In this document: positions 7,684 through 16,139 of the stretch, piece by piece | Layout of the letters: every line of letters starts with the position of its first letter | Numbering within the stretch: position 1 is the stretch's first letter | Origin: JAUZQZ01 sp964624255 | GTDB lineage: Bacteria; Pseudomonadota; Zetaproteobacteria; Mariprofundales; Mariprofundaceae | NCBI GenBank assembly: GCA_964624255.1 | Contig: CAZUWV010000005.1 | Span: 1 to 51,556, forward strand | Reading direction: 5' to 3' | Length of the DNA stretch: 51,556 nt | Position numbers and translations under genes: made by a program | Notes under the pieces: generated by a model | What the model was told of the DNA's origin: nothing | The model's input: only the letters and a program-made list of their open reading frames with translations | Database searches by the model: none

Positions 7684-8247
7684 CTACTTCCCTCCCTTCG
7701 TCTTCTCGGACTCCGACAGCACCTGGGCCGCGCGTTCTTTCTTGCTTGTCGCCGTCATTCGCTTTTCCAGAACCTTACGCACAAAATTCACAACATCCCA
7801 GCGTTCGGTGGGATTCATATCGTAGCTATAATGCGGCATGATATAGCTGCCAAAAGTAATGGTACCCCAAATCCAGCCATCACTGAGGTCATTCTTGACA
7901 TAATCCGAGGTCAAATCAGCCGGTTGCGTATCGAACACCTTGCTGACGGGACCATTCCCTTTCCCCGTTTCTCCATGGCAGGGAAAGCAGTAAGTCATGA
8001 ACATCGCATGACCCATGGCGATGGACTGTTTGGTTGCAGGAACCGGATTCTTCATATTATCGGCCGCATCACGATCCTTCACCTTGGTCCACAGCCCACC
8101 CACGGGTACCGAATCCTTGGGGTAGGTATTGATAGGCGGCTCTTGCGGCTTGATGGAGGGCTGATTCATTAAATCACGGGACCATGGCCATGCCATGGCC
8201 GCAGTTGGTAATGCCAGCATGCAAATCGTCAGCAGAATTTTTTTCAT
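7684..8247 (-). CDS. actE: ACIII monoheme cytochrome c subunit ActE
   Basis: 187 residues. A signal peptide (MKKILLTICMLALPTAAMA) is followed by about 65 residues of linker and a single CFPCH heme motif near residue 87, then GKGNGPVSKVFDTQPADLT and YIMPHYSYDM, with a Met available as distal ligand. ActE is the periplasmic monoheme cytochrome of ACIII that hands electrons to soluble acceptors. The ATG at 8247 overlaps the actD stop as ATGA, which supports this start over an upstream in-frame one at 8280. Confidence 0.93.
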   Translation of the reverse strand: MKKILLTICMLALPTAAMAWPWSRDLMNQPSIKPQEPPINTYPKDSVPVGGLWTKVKDRDAADNMKNPVPATKQSIAMGHAMFMTYCFPCHGETGKGNGPVSKVFDTQPADLTSDYVKNDLSDGWIWGTITFGSYIMPHYSYDMNPTERWDVVNFVRKVLEKRMTATSKKERAAQVLSESEKTKGGK

Positions 8248-8777
8248 TGTGTCACTTCCCTGATTTCCAGCGCACCGCACTTATCAAGCACAACGCGCAC
8301 TTTTTCCCTGTTTTCCGGGAGCATCTGGACCTCGATACCAATCTGATCCTCACTCACCTTCTGGTTATAATATTTATGCAAGCGCCGCGGCAGACCAGAA
8401 TAAATAAAGAATGCGATCAGGGTGCTTAACACACCAAACAGAATGGTCCCTTCATAGGTAATCACAATATCCGGCGGCAGCGGAATCACCGCTTTACCGC
8501 CCTGGGGCTGCACCGTAAACATGGACTGCGCCGCTGCCGCCACCAGCAGGAAGGAACAAATCGCCCCTGTTATTGCGCCAAAAAATGTAAATCGCTGGAT
8601 AGGTTGATGAAACTCACCCAAAATCTCCTCCACCTCAGGATGTTCGATAGGTGAATACAACTCAATATTCTCCACGATCATTTCCTTCAGATCGAGAACC
8701 TTCAATTCCGAAACAACATCACGGGCTTTGTCGAAATCCCCAAAGGTCGCAAAGAGCAAATGCTTCTTTCTCCTCAT
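8244..8777 (-). CDS. actD: ACIII membrane subunit ActD (DUF3341)
   Basis: 177 residues. The N-terminal cytoplasmic half begins MRRKKHLLFATFGDFDKARDV, and contains the conserved YSPIEHPEVEE segment; two transmembrane helices follow (FTFFGAITGAICSFLLVAAA and EGTILFGVLSTLIAFFIYSG), then a charged C-terminal region. This is the DUF3341 layout found in ActD of ACIII, where it packs beside ActC. It overlaps actC by ATGA at its start and actE by ATGA at its end. Confidence 0.94.
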   Translation of the reverse strand: MRRKKHLLFATFGDFDKARDVVSELKVLDLKEMIVENIELYSPIEHPEVEEILGEFHQPIQRFTFFGAITGAICSFLLVAAAAQSMFTVQPQGGKAVIPLPPDIVITYEGTILFGVLSTLIAFFIYSGLPRRLHKYYNQKVSEDQIGIEVQMLPENREKVRVVLDKCGALEIREVTQ

Positions 8778-10171
8778 GCCAGACCCTCCTCGGCCTTAAT
8801 CATTTTATCCTTGACTTCGCTCAGGTCCTCCAATTCGGTACGCGAACTGGCCTTGCGGCGATGGAACACCATCTCCTTCACCTCATACATAGACACGCTC
8901 GGAAAAACCTTGCAGAAAATAAGGAACAACATGGTGAACCATCCAAAACTGGCCGCTGTCATGGTCAACTGCACCGTACCTGGCCAGACAACACTCCATG
9001 TCCACGGCTCATGATTACTGGCCAGGGATGGACTGACAATCTGGAACCGTTCAAGCCACATGCCCAGTTGAATGACCAGCGACAGACCAAACATAGCCCA
9101 CATGTTGTGCCGAAACTTTTCAAAGGCCAAGGCAAACGGCGCGACCGTGGCGCATAACAACATACCCCAGACCACCGGCCAGTACGGGCCGATAAACTTC
9201 TGAATCAGCACCTCATGCTCAAACATATCGTTAGAGTACCAGATGGATGCGTATTCTCCGAGATTCAGATAATTCCATGCCATGGCAATGGCAAAAGTCA
9301 GCTTGGCCAGCTTGTCCATGATTTCAGTGGTCATGTATGCCTCAAACTTAAACATGTAGCGCAACATAACAAACAGCGTAATGATAGCGGCGCAACCGGA
9401 ATACAAAGCACCGGCCACGAAATACGGCGGGAAGGACGTGATGTGCCAGTCGGGCACGATGGACATGGCAAAATCCGAGGCCACGATGGAATGTACGGAA
9501 ACAGCCAGCGGCACCAGAAAGCAGGCCAGCAGTACATAAGTCTTACGGAAGGCCATCCATTCCCGCGCACGGCCCATCCACCCCAGCGACAAGGTGGTAT
9601 AAAGCCGCTTGCGCCAGCCTTTTGCATTATCCCGACAAATGGCCAGATCGGGGATCATGCCGACGTAAAGGAACAATGCCGAGCTGGTGGCGTAAGTGGT
9701 AATAGCGGCAGCATCCCACAACAACGGCGAACGGAAATTAGGCCAGATCGTGCGCTCATTCGGATAGGGAAGTACCCAGTACATATCCCACACGCGACCC
9801 AAATGAATGACCGGGAAAATAGCTGCGGTAAGAATAGAGAACAGGGTCATGGCCTCAGCAAACCTGTAGATCGGCTTGCGCCAGTCAGCCTTGGTCAGCA
9901 AAAGAATGGCGGAAAGCAAGGTTCCGGAGTGGCTCATGCCAATCCAAAAAATAAAGTCGGAAATATACAGCTGCCAAAAATGCGGTCGGTTCATCAGGGC
10001 GACGCCCAACCCCTCCCGATACTGGTAAGCCTCGGCGACGGCGCCGCATAACACCAGAATAGCGCATATGACAAGGACCACCCAAAATAGCGGACGGGGA
10101 CTCTCAAGGCTCCTCAATACATCCTTGTTTATTTTTGCCCATTCAATGTCTTTCATGGTGTAATCAGCCAT
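8774..10171 (-). CDS. actC: ACIII integral membrane subunit ActC (NrfD/PsrC family)
   Basis: 465 residues and about ten membrane spans, the larger of two NrfD-like subunits. Recognisable parts are the N-terminal segment before the first helix (MADYTMKDIEWAKINKDVL), FWIGMSHSGTLLSAILLL and the HSIVASDFAMSIVPDWH stretch typical of the quinol-binding NrfD proteins. In ACIII this subunit forms the quinol oxidation site close to the ActB iron-sulfur chain. AGAGGGG lies 9 nt before the ATG. It is fourth in the act operon, 75 nt after the ferredoxin subunit. Confidence 0.95.
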   Translation of the reverse strand: MADYTMKDIEWAKINKDVLRSLESPRPLFWVVLVICAILVLCGAVAEAYQYREGLGVALMNRPHFWQLYISDFIFWIGMSHSGTLLSAILLLTKADWRKPIYRFAEAMTLFSILTAAIFPVIHLGRVWDMYWVLPYPNERTIWPNFRSPLLWDAAAITTYATSSALFLYVGMIPDLAICRDNAKGWRKRLYTTLSLGWMGRAREWMAFRKTYVLLACFLVPLAVSVHSIVASDFAMSIVPDWHITSFPPYFVAGALYSGCAAIITLFVMLRYMFKFEAYMTTEIMDKLAKLTFAIAMAWNYLNLGEYASIWYSNDMFEHEVLIQKFIGPYWPVVWGMLLCATVAPFALAFEKFRHNMWAMFGLSLVIQLGMWLERFQIVSPSLASNHEPWTWSVVWPGTVQLTMTAASFGWFTMLFLIFCKVFPSVSMYEVKEMVFHRRKASSRTELEDLSEVKDKMIKAEEGLA

Positions 10172-10246
10172 CTGGCGTATCCCCTCTTTAACCCTTTATT
10201 GCAAGCCCATGCACGCGCAACCCCGCACGGTCAGTCCCTAAAAAAA

Positions 10247-11101
10247 TTAGACTTCAGTGTTCCGAACACGATCCAGATACATGATGCACGGCTCCACATT
10301 GAGTTGTTCAAATATGCGGTAACCACGAATATCCTCAGACTTATCCTGCTCATGGCGATTCAGTTTGACCTCATGATCTACCCAAAGCATCTTCACCTTG
10401 CTATCCTTATCCTTGAGATTACCGAAGACGATCGCCTCGGTCGGACAACTCTGCTGGCAGGAAGTCTGGAATGAACCGTCCTTGACATAATTCGGATGCC
10501 CCTCATTTTCGGCAGCATTCTTGGCCGCACGCTGGCGCTGCACGCAGAAGGTACACTTCTCCATGATACCCTTGTCGCGCACAGTAAGATCTGGATTCAA
10601 CTGCATCTCCAGCGGATGCGGTAAATCCTTCCAGAAGTTGAAGAAGTTGAAATACCTGACCTTGTACGGACAGTTATTACCGCAATAACGCGAACCCACG
10701 CAGCGGTTATATACCTGTGCATTCAATCCGTCCGGTGTATGGTATGTGGCAGCGACGGGGCAGACCGGCTCGCACGGCGCATGGTTGCACTGCTGGCACA
10801 GCATGGGAAGGTAATGCGCGCCACGTTCGGGATACTCACTCTTCTTGATGTCGATGTCAGCATCGCCATCCGTCTCTCCCCAATAACGTTCAATGCGCAT
10901 CCAGTGCATGGCATGCCCACGTCCGTAGTGGTACTCGCCTACCACGGGAAGGTTATTCTCCGCGTAGCATGCCGTAACGCAGGCACCGCAACCAATACAT
11001 TTATTGAGATCAATAGACATTCCCCACATGTAGGGAGCATTTTTGTAATAGTCCCGCTCGCGAAAACGAGTCCAGTTGTCAAGCATGCGTTTCAGGCCCA
11101 T
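10247..11101 (-). CDS. actB2: ACIII iron-sulfur subunit ActB2, a separate gene
   Basis: 284 residues, a ferredoxin-type electron transfer subunit. It has CIGCGACVTACYAENN (Cys 35, 38, 41, 45), CQQCNHAPCEPVCPVAAT, NRCVGSRYCGNNCPYKVRYF, and a final EKCTFCVQRQRAAK with SCQQSCPTEAI, which is enough for three to four cubane clusters. It corresponds to the C-terminal half of the fused ActB of Rhodothermus-type ACIII. No signal peptide is present, so it probably crosses the membrane together with the Tat-signal-bearing ActB1. GGAGG ends 8 nt before the ATG, and the start is 3 nt after the actB1 stop. Confidence 0.94.
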   Translation of the reverse strand: MGLKRMLDNWTRFRERDYYKNAPYMWGMSIDLNKCIGCGACVTACYAENNLPVVGEYHYGRGHAMHWMRIERYWGETDGDADIDIKKSEYPERGAHYLPMLCQQCNHAPCEPVCPVAATYHTPDGLNAQVYNRCVGSRYCGNNCPYKVRYFNFFNFWKDLPHPLEMQLNPDLTVRDKGIMEKCTFCVQRQRAAKNAAENEGHPNYVKDGSFQTSCQQSCPTEAIVFGNLKDKDSKVKMLWVDHEVKLNRHEQDKSEDIRGYRIFEQLNVEPCIMYLDRVRNTEV

Positions 11102-11104
11102 CGC

Positions 11105-13405
11105 TTATGCCTCCTCTTCCGTGCGGTTAAATTGCTTGGCTGTCACAGTTTCGACCAATATGCGTCCGGCCTGGATGCTTGTGTTACTCTCCAACACCAG
11201 CTTTCCATGCGCCAACGTGACGAGCGCCCCTCTATCCGCGACCTTGGTCACCTGTACATCGGTAGCATAGGTGGCCAGCTCGCCTGTTTTATCGTCGAAC
11301 TTCGGTGTCAATATCTTGTACGGATTAACACCCCGCCCCTTGGCATAACGACCATATTCTGTATGACCCTGCCCCAAGGGGATAGCAACGGCATCCCGAT
11401 GAATGCCCGGAAATACCACGACCTCGGCTCGTAATGACCCTGCCGACGATTTTACGCTGACCACATCACCTGTAATCACGCCAAGTTTCTTGGCCGTCTC
11501 GGGGTGAATCTCAATCCATGAATTCCATACCACTTCGGCCAATTGATCCGGCAACTCCTGCAGCCAGGGAAGGTTCGCATGCCGACCATCCCACAAGCCA
11601 AGCCGCGGAGAAGGAATAAGGCGAAATGGATATTGGCTATTCTTCACGGGCACATCCGGCAAATGGACGGGTTCCACCTTGGCCACAATAGCCACGGGCT
11701 TATCCACCTTCATATGTACAAAGCCAGTCGCAAGAACCCCTTGCTTGAAACCTTCCTCGGGCGTTTGCCCGCCGACGGTCGCTTTGGGAGGGTTGACCAG
11801 CGCCGGACGCATGGCCAGCAGGGCACCCATCACATAGGATTCATAATTTGGCCAATGCTTGAATTTGGCATCCACATTTCCAAGCTCGCCAAGCAACATA
11901 TCACCGAAACTTCGCGTGCTACTGCTGCCAAAAACCCGGTTCATGACTGGCTGCTGCAAACCCAGGTAACCATCCTCCGGCGCATAGGCCGGCATGGCCG
12001 TATTCCATTCCTCCAGATAGGAATCAATCGGCAGCACCAGATCGCAGGCCATCGTTGTTTCATCTGGAAACATGGAGAACGAGATACGATTTTTCGCTCT
12101 GGCAAATGCCTTGTCCGCCTTCATGAAGTCAGGCGCCTGGTACAGAGGATTACTACCAGCCACAACGACCGTATCGAAACGGTCATTATTCAACCCATCC
12201 AAAAATGCCCTGAGCTGTGCCCATCCACCCATACGCGGCATTAGGTCCGGGAACGGGGGTTTAGATCGAGGCAATATGGTCTTTCCCACATTGCCAAGCA
12301 TCACGTTGAGCAGCAAAATAGCATTGGCGGTTTCCGACCCGTAAGTCACACCTTCCGCACTGGACCCGGAAAGAACCAGGCTCGGCGAATAACTTTCCAG
12401 CAAATGGTGCAGATGGTGAATACGATCCACGGCAACACCCGTTAACGCGGAGACGGAATCGACATCAACATCCTTGAGTGATGCAATCACCTCCGGCGAA
12501 ACCCGTCCGGCATATTCTGAATCCAGAGCCAGCAAGGAAGCAAGGGCCATAGCCAGATGACCTTCCGTTCCCGGACGAATCCCGACCCAGCGATCTGCAT
12601 TGGCGCCTGTCAGCGTCATTTTGGATTCGACCTGAACCAGTGTTCCGCGCGGGGCATTGCGGAAACTTGCATAGCGGGTGGTAAACGGTACGGGGGACAT
12701 CCATGTTCCAAGGAAGTCGGCGCCAAAGGAGAAAATAAGCTTCGCTTTATCGAAATCCAGCTTTGGCATCGCCGCGCCGAACATAGCTTCATTGGCTGCA
12801 TGCCCCACGGATGGTGGTAACGTATCGAAAATGAAATGATTTTTGGAGCCAATAGCCTCAAGATAAGCCTTAATCAGTGCCGCATGGTGACCACTGATCG
12901 CACCGCTCAACCATGCCAAATTGGCGTTGCGCCGCCCCAAGGATTTTCTAAGGGCATTGTCCGCCTCATCCCATGATACTTCAATGAGTTTTCCGCCCCT
13001 GCGAACCATGGGTTTGGTGAGGCGATCAGGATTATAATGTCCCTGAAGCCCGGCTTGGCCCATAGGGCAAAGGCGCCCGTGATTCAACTCCGATGCAGGA
13101 TTTCCCTCCAACTTCAGCACGCGTCCTTCACGAACACGGGCGTGAATACCACAACCCGCCGGACACTGACGGCAGGTGGACGCATAATATATCTCAATGC
13201 CGGGGCGAACAAAATCCTGAGGGTCAACATTCGGCTCTACCTTCTCCTTGCGAACCTGGAGATCCACCTCATTAATAATATCCGTATTGCCGCAACCACT
13301 GAGGACAAGCGCTCCCCCTGCACCGCCAAGCCCCATAGCTTTGAGGAATGTACGCCGACTCCAGCCACTATCCTGTTTACCGCTCGCTTTATCTTGGCTC
13401 ATCAT
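11105..13405 (-). CDS. actB1: ACIII molybdopterin-oxidoreductase-like subunit ActB1
   Basis: About 766 residues. The N-terminus has a twin-arginine signal (GWSRRTFLKAMGLGG) followed by SGCG. A four-Cys motif, CRQCPAGC...C (Cys 78, 81, 85, 113), opens a molybdopterin-oxidoreductase fold that continues through a C-terminal dinucleotide-binding domain (EIHPETAKKLGVITGDVV). In characterised ACIII the equivalent domain has lost the molybdenum cofactor and is structural. AAGGAG lies 5 nt before ATG 13405 and 8 nt before ATG 13402, so either may be used. The open frame extends upstream into actA, but that extension lacks support. Second gene of the operon, 22 nt after actA. Confidence 0.94.
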   Translation of the reverse strand: MMSQDKASGKQDSGWSRRTFLKAMGLGGAGGALVLSGCGNTDIINEVDLQVRKEKVEPNVDPQDFVRPGIEIYYASTCRQCPAGCGIHARVREGRVLKLEGNPASELNHGRLCPMGQAGLQGHYNPDRLTKPMVRRGGKLIEVSWDEADNALRKSLGRRNANLAWLSGAISGHHAALIKAYLEAIGSKNHFIFDTLPPSVGHAANEAMFGAAMPKLDFDKAKLIFSFGADFLGTWMSPVPFTTRYASFRNAPRGTLVQVESKMTLTGANADRWVGIRPGTEGHLAMALASLLALDSEYAGRVSPEVIASLKDVDVDSVSALTGVAVDRIHHLHHLLESYSPSLVLSGSSAEGVTYGSETANAILLLNVMLGNVGKTILPRSKPPFPDLMPRMGGWAQLRAFLDGLNNDRFDTVVVAGSNPLYQAPDFMKADKAFARAKNRISFSMFPDETTMACDLVLPIDSYLEEWNTAMPAYAPEDGYLGLQQPVMNRVFGSSSTRSFGDMLLGELGNVDAKFKHWPNYESYVMGALLAMRPALVNPPKATVGGQTPEEGFKQGVLATGFVHMKVDKPVAIVAKVEPVHLPDVPVKNSQYPFRLIPSPRLGLWDGRHANLPWLQELPDQLAEVVWNSWIEIHPETAKKLGVITGDVVSVKSSAGSLRAEVVVFPGIHRDAVAIPLGQGHTEYGRYAKGRGVNPYKILTPKFDDKTGELATYATDVQVTKVADRGALVTLAHGKLVLESNTSIQAGRILVETVTAKQFNRTEEEA

Positions 13406-13427
13406 CAAATCTCCTTGGTACCGACGA

Positions 13428-14180
13428 CTAAACGTGGCATTTCCAGCAGTCATGCGGGGCATGCACCAAATGGTCACGTACTTTTTGCGGCAATCGTGCC
13501 GAGAGCTTGTCAATTTGGGATAGCGTCATGGTTACGGGATGCTCAGGATCCAGTACGGCTGGCTGCGGGTATGCCACCTGCATAATTGGCTTGTCCGTCG
13601 CCGCGACCGGAATCATCCAGTCCTGGGCTGGCGAAGGCTTGCCAATATCCGAATTCCCCTGGAACTGCTTGTGGCAGCTCAGGCACCAACCCATGGTCAA
13701 AGGCCGGATCTTGCGGCCAACCGTAAATGTTTTGACGTCGCCATGGCACATACCGCACACCTGTTGCGTGGGACGGCCATCCTTGAAAATGAAACGCTGG
13801 ATATGACGCTCATGTGTGAAATGTACAAAATCCGGGAGATCGTGAACCTTGAGCCACGGGATAGGCTTCTTCTGATTCCAGTATGAAAATAACTTCTTGA
13901 TACGGGCTGACTTGCGTACTGCGGGAATATGCATATGACAACCGATACATTTCGCTACAGGGGGAATGCCGGCAACCTCACTACGGCGTGCATAAGTGTG
14001 GCAATACATACAGTTAATTTTGAACTTGCCAGCATGTATGAAATGCGGGAACAATATAGGCTGCGGCGCATTACTGACATCATCCGCCCAAGCACCGGCG
14101 GGAAGCAACATACCCATGGCGACCAACAACAGCATATGCCCAAACTTCAATGACCAAGGCGCTTTCACTCTTTGCCACAT
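13428..14180 (-). CDS. actA: ACIII pentaheme cytochrome c subunit ActA
   Basis: 250 residues. A short cytoplasmic start and membrane signal-anchor (SLKFGHMLLLVAMGMLLPAG) lead into a periplasmic domain with five CxxCH motifs: CMYCH (57), CIGCH (78), CGMCH (142), CLSCH (166) and CWKCH (245, ending one residue before the C-terminus). Additional His residues (FPHFIH, FVHFTHERH) can serve as distal ligands, as in class III cytochromes. ATG 14180 is chosen for GGAGG 8 nt upstream; the frame is open a further 49 codons without support. It is the first gene of the ACIII operon, about 157 nt after a terminator. Confidence 0.95.
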   Translation of the reverse strand: MWQRVKAPWSLKFGHMLLLVAMGMLLPAGAWADDVSNAPQPILFPHFIHAGKFKINCMYCHTYARRSEVAGIPPVAKCIGCHMHIPAVRKSARIKKLFSYWNQKKPIPWLKVHDLPDFVHFTHERHIQRFIFKDGRPTQQVCGMCHGDVKTFTVGRKIRPLTMGWCLSCHKQFQGNSDIGKPSPAQDWMIPVAATDKPIMQVAYPQPAVLDPEHPVTMTLSQIDKLSARLPQKVRDHLVHAPHDCWKCHV

Positions 14181-14336
14181 ATTGGAACCCTCCTCTCCTT
14201 CTATGCATAAAACACCAAACATCGCACGGTAGCCGACTTGGTCAAAACTGGATGCCTGCCCCGTAAAAAACCATCCATAACCGGAACCGCGCGCAGCGGG
14301 CAAGCATATCCCTTCCACAGAGGGCATTACACCCCT

Positions 14337-14361
14337 AAAAAACTGCGGGAATTTCTCCCGC
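14337..14361 (-). terminator. Rho-independent terminator after rpe
   Basis: Reading the minus strand, GCGGGA-GAAAT-TCCCGC forms a 6-bp GC-rich stem, followed by AGTTTTTT. It lies 48 nt after the rpe stop and upstream of actA. It separates the sdh-rpe transcript from the ACIII transcript, so actA must have its own promoter between about 14180 and 14336. A TTGACC at 14240-14245 is a possible -35 there, but I see no good -10. Confidence 0.85.
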
Positions 14362-14408
14362 GTACCCCGCGCTTGCCCTAACAGCCTTCATATTTATGGG
14401 TGTACAGG

Positions 14409-15077
14409 TCAGCCTCTTCCAGCCAAGGCGCGCAAACCGCCTATCGCAGTGGCATAATCCGACTCACCATACACCGCAGAACCCGCAACGAAGGTATCAG
14501 CGCCTGCAGCGGCCACCTCCGCGATGGTCTTCGCGTTAACACCACCATCCACCTCCAGACGTGCATCGCACCCCGCATCATCCAGTAGTTTGCGCGCCTG
14601 GCGGATTTTATCGGTCACCGCATGGATATATTTTTGCCCGCCATAACCGGGATTGACGCTCATTAGCAGCACCAGGTCCACGCAATGCAGCACATGCTGG
14701 ATTGTAGATACCGGTGTAGCCGGATTCAGACTCACACCTGCTTTTTTGCCGAAGGAACGAATAAACTGGAGGCTGCGCTCAAGATGGGGACTAACTTCCT
14801 GGTGTACGGTGATGTAGTCCGCACCCGCCCTGACGAACGCCTCGACCTGAGTGTCCGGGTGGTTCACCATCAGATGAACATCAATCGGTTTTTCCGTATG
14901 TGGACGGATCGCTTTACAGACATTGTCGCCAATCGTAATCGGAGGCACAAAGGAGCCATCCATCACATCAAAGTGGATCCAGTCGCACCCTCCCCGATCA
15001 ATGGCGCGTATTTCGGCACCTAAATCGGAAAAATCGGCGGATAATATGGAAGGGGCGATTACGGTACTTTTTCTCAT
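14409..15077 (-). CDS. rpe: Ribulose-phosphate 3-epimerase
   Basis: 222 residues, a full-length TIM-barrel enzyme interconverting ribulose 5-phosphate and xylulose 5-phosphate in the pentose phosphate and Calvin cycles. Signatures are IAPSILSADFSDLG, the metal-site HFDVMDGSFVP and DVHLMV, LLMSVNPGYGGQ, and EVDGGVNAKTI near the C-terminus. It starts 26 nt after the DUF1573-cytochrome gene on the same strand and has no obvious ribosome site. It is probably the last gene of the sdh transcript and is followed by a clear terminator. With the phosphoribulokinase at 36480 it points to CO2 fixation. Confidence 0.96.
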   Translation of the reverse strand: MRKSTVIAPSILSADFSDLGAEIRAIDRGGCDWIHFDVMDGSFVPPITIGDNVCKAIRPHTEKPIDVHLMVNHPDTQVEAFVRAGADYITVHQEVSPHLERSLQFIRSFGKKAGVSLNPATPVSTIQHVLHCVDLVLLMSVNPGYGGQKYIHAVTDKIRQARKLLDDAGCDARLEVDGGVNAKTIAEVAAAGADTFVAGSAVYGESDYATAIGGLRALAGRG

Positions 15078-15103
15078 GGGGCGTATTTATACATAAGTCA
15101 TAC

Positions 15104-15820
15104 TTAGCCGTCCAGTTCCGACAACCACTTCGCTACGCCCGCAAGCTGGGATCGACCGAGCGGTCCTTTCCGTTTTCTCGAAAATGCGGGCATTTGTCGC
15201 CCCAATCCATTTTCCAGTACAGAGGATATAAATGTCGCATTCCGCCCTCGCAGGGAAGGCGCATAAGCCCCTTTACCTGCCTCACCGTGGCACATGGCGC
15301 ATACCGCCCTATAGATAGCTACCCCCGCCAACTTCCCTTCAGCGGGCTCAAAATGACAGGATGCACACTTACCGGAAAAAATACCCTTACCTCGTATCGT
15401 ACCCATGTGAGGATTGGGTTTTACATCCAATGTCAGCCAGGCCCGCGTTTCCCGTCCCTGACTATCAACCACGGTAATCCTTTTCCTGACCCGTCCGCGT
15501 TTGGCCGTGGTATCCACCCGGACGTGGAGTGGCGTAAACGCACCGGGTGGCAGTTCTCTGGTTTCCGGACTGGCCGTCGTGCAGCCGCAAGAGGCCCTCA
15601 CAGTCTCCACATGCACAGGGAACATTCCCGTATTCCGCAAAATAAGCGTGGCTCTGGCATCCTTACCCTCCATCACGGAGCCCATATCCATATTAACAGG
15701 CTGAATCACCAGTGGTGCATCACCGACATGGGCAACCACCTTTGGCGTATCGGATGGAGGAATACAAGCCGAAAGCCCAACCATGGATATCAGGGAAAGA
15801 AAAAGTGCGGTTCTCCTCAT
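15104..15820 (-). CDS. Lipoprotein with DUF1573 domain fused to cytochrome c
   Basis: 238 residues. A lipoprotein signal ends in LSAC (Cys 19). Residues of about 40-135 form a DUF1573-like beta domain (NMDMGSVMEGKDARATLILRN split by ASCGCTT). The C-terminal part has two heme motifs, CASCH (152) and CAMCH (174), then APSLRG and RQMPAF, where the Met is a likely heme ligand. It is therefore probably an outer- or inner-membrane-attached periplasmic electron carrier. It overlaps the sdhE stop as TGATG at 15820, so it belongs to the sdh operon. The spacing of the two motifs (17 residues) suggests that only the second sits in a complete class I fold. Physiological role unknown. Confidence 0.82.
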   Translation of the reverse strand: MRRTALFLSLISMVGLSACIPPSDTPKVVAHVGDAPLVIQPVNMDMGSVMEGKDARATLILRNTGMFPVHVETVRASCGCTTASPETRELPPGAFTPLHVRVDTTAKRGRVRKRITVVDSQGRETRAWLTLDVKPNPHMGTIRGKGIFSGKCASCHFEPAEGKLAGVAIYRAVCAMCHGEAGKGAYAPSLRGRNATFISSVLENGLGRQMPAFSRKRKGPLGRSQLAGVAKWLSELDG

Positions 15821-16038
15821 CACTTCCTCACAAGCCAGGGGCGCAGCGCTTCAGGCACGGAACACCGGCCCTGCATCATCGCCAACAGCTCGTCCGGTTC
15901 GCAATTCAGTAACTGCTCCAGCGCATTGCCGAGCGCTTCATCAGGATTCTCCAGTGCAGGCTCCAGACGCGACAGCCATGTATCCAGTTCCAGCATACCC
16001 TGCCGCTTGAGCCGATAGCGCAATTTACGGGTATTCAT
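15820..16038 (-). CDS. sdhE: Succinate dehydrogenase flavinylation factor SdhE
   Basis: 72 residues. The sequence KLRYRLKRQGMLELDTWL contains the family's RxGMLELD motif, followed by a helical bundle ending PEALRPWL. SdhE (YgfY, DUF339) promotes covalent attachment of FAD to SdhA. Here the usual RRG is RQG, so the first glycine-preceding Arg is replaced. The gene lies 87 nt after sdhB in the same direction and overlaps the next gene by one base, which fits its role exactly. Confidence 0.9.
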   Translation of the reverse strand: MNTRKLRYRLKRQGMLELDTWLSRLEPALENPDEALGNALEQLLNCEPDELLAMMQGRCSVPEALRPWLVRK

Positions 16039-16116
16039 CTCAAAGTCCCCACGACCAGCCGCTGTTCTCCAGACCCCAAACTATTCCCCCCGCGCGATTC
16101 GGCAACCACTGCAATA

Positions 16117-16139
16117 CTCGAAAATTCAGGATTTTCGAG
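16117..16139 (-). other. Perfect hairpin spanning the sdhB stop codon
   Basis: CTCGAAAAT and ATTTTCGAG form a perfect 9-bp stem with a 5-nt loop; the sdhB stop codon lies in the loop. No T run follows, so it is not a typical terminator. It may affect mRNA stability or release between sdhB and sdhE. Confidence 0.5.

Noticed and set aside
9215..10051. A plus-strand open frame of about 278 codons opposite actC
   Set aside because: It is fully antisense to a well supported NrfD-type gene and its composition (rich in His, Gln, Gly) is typical of a shadow frame.
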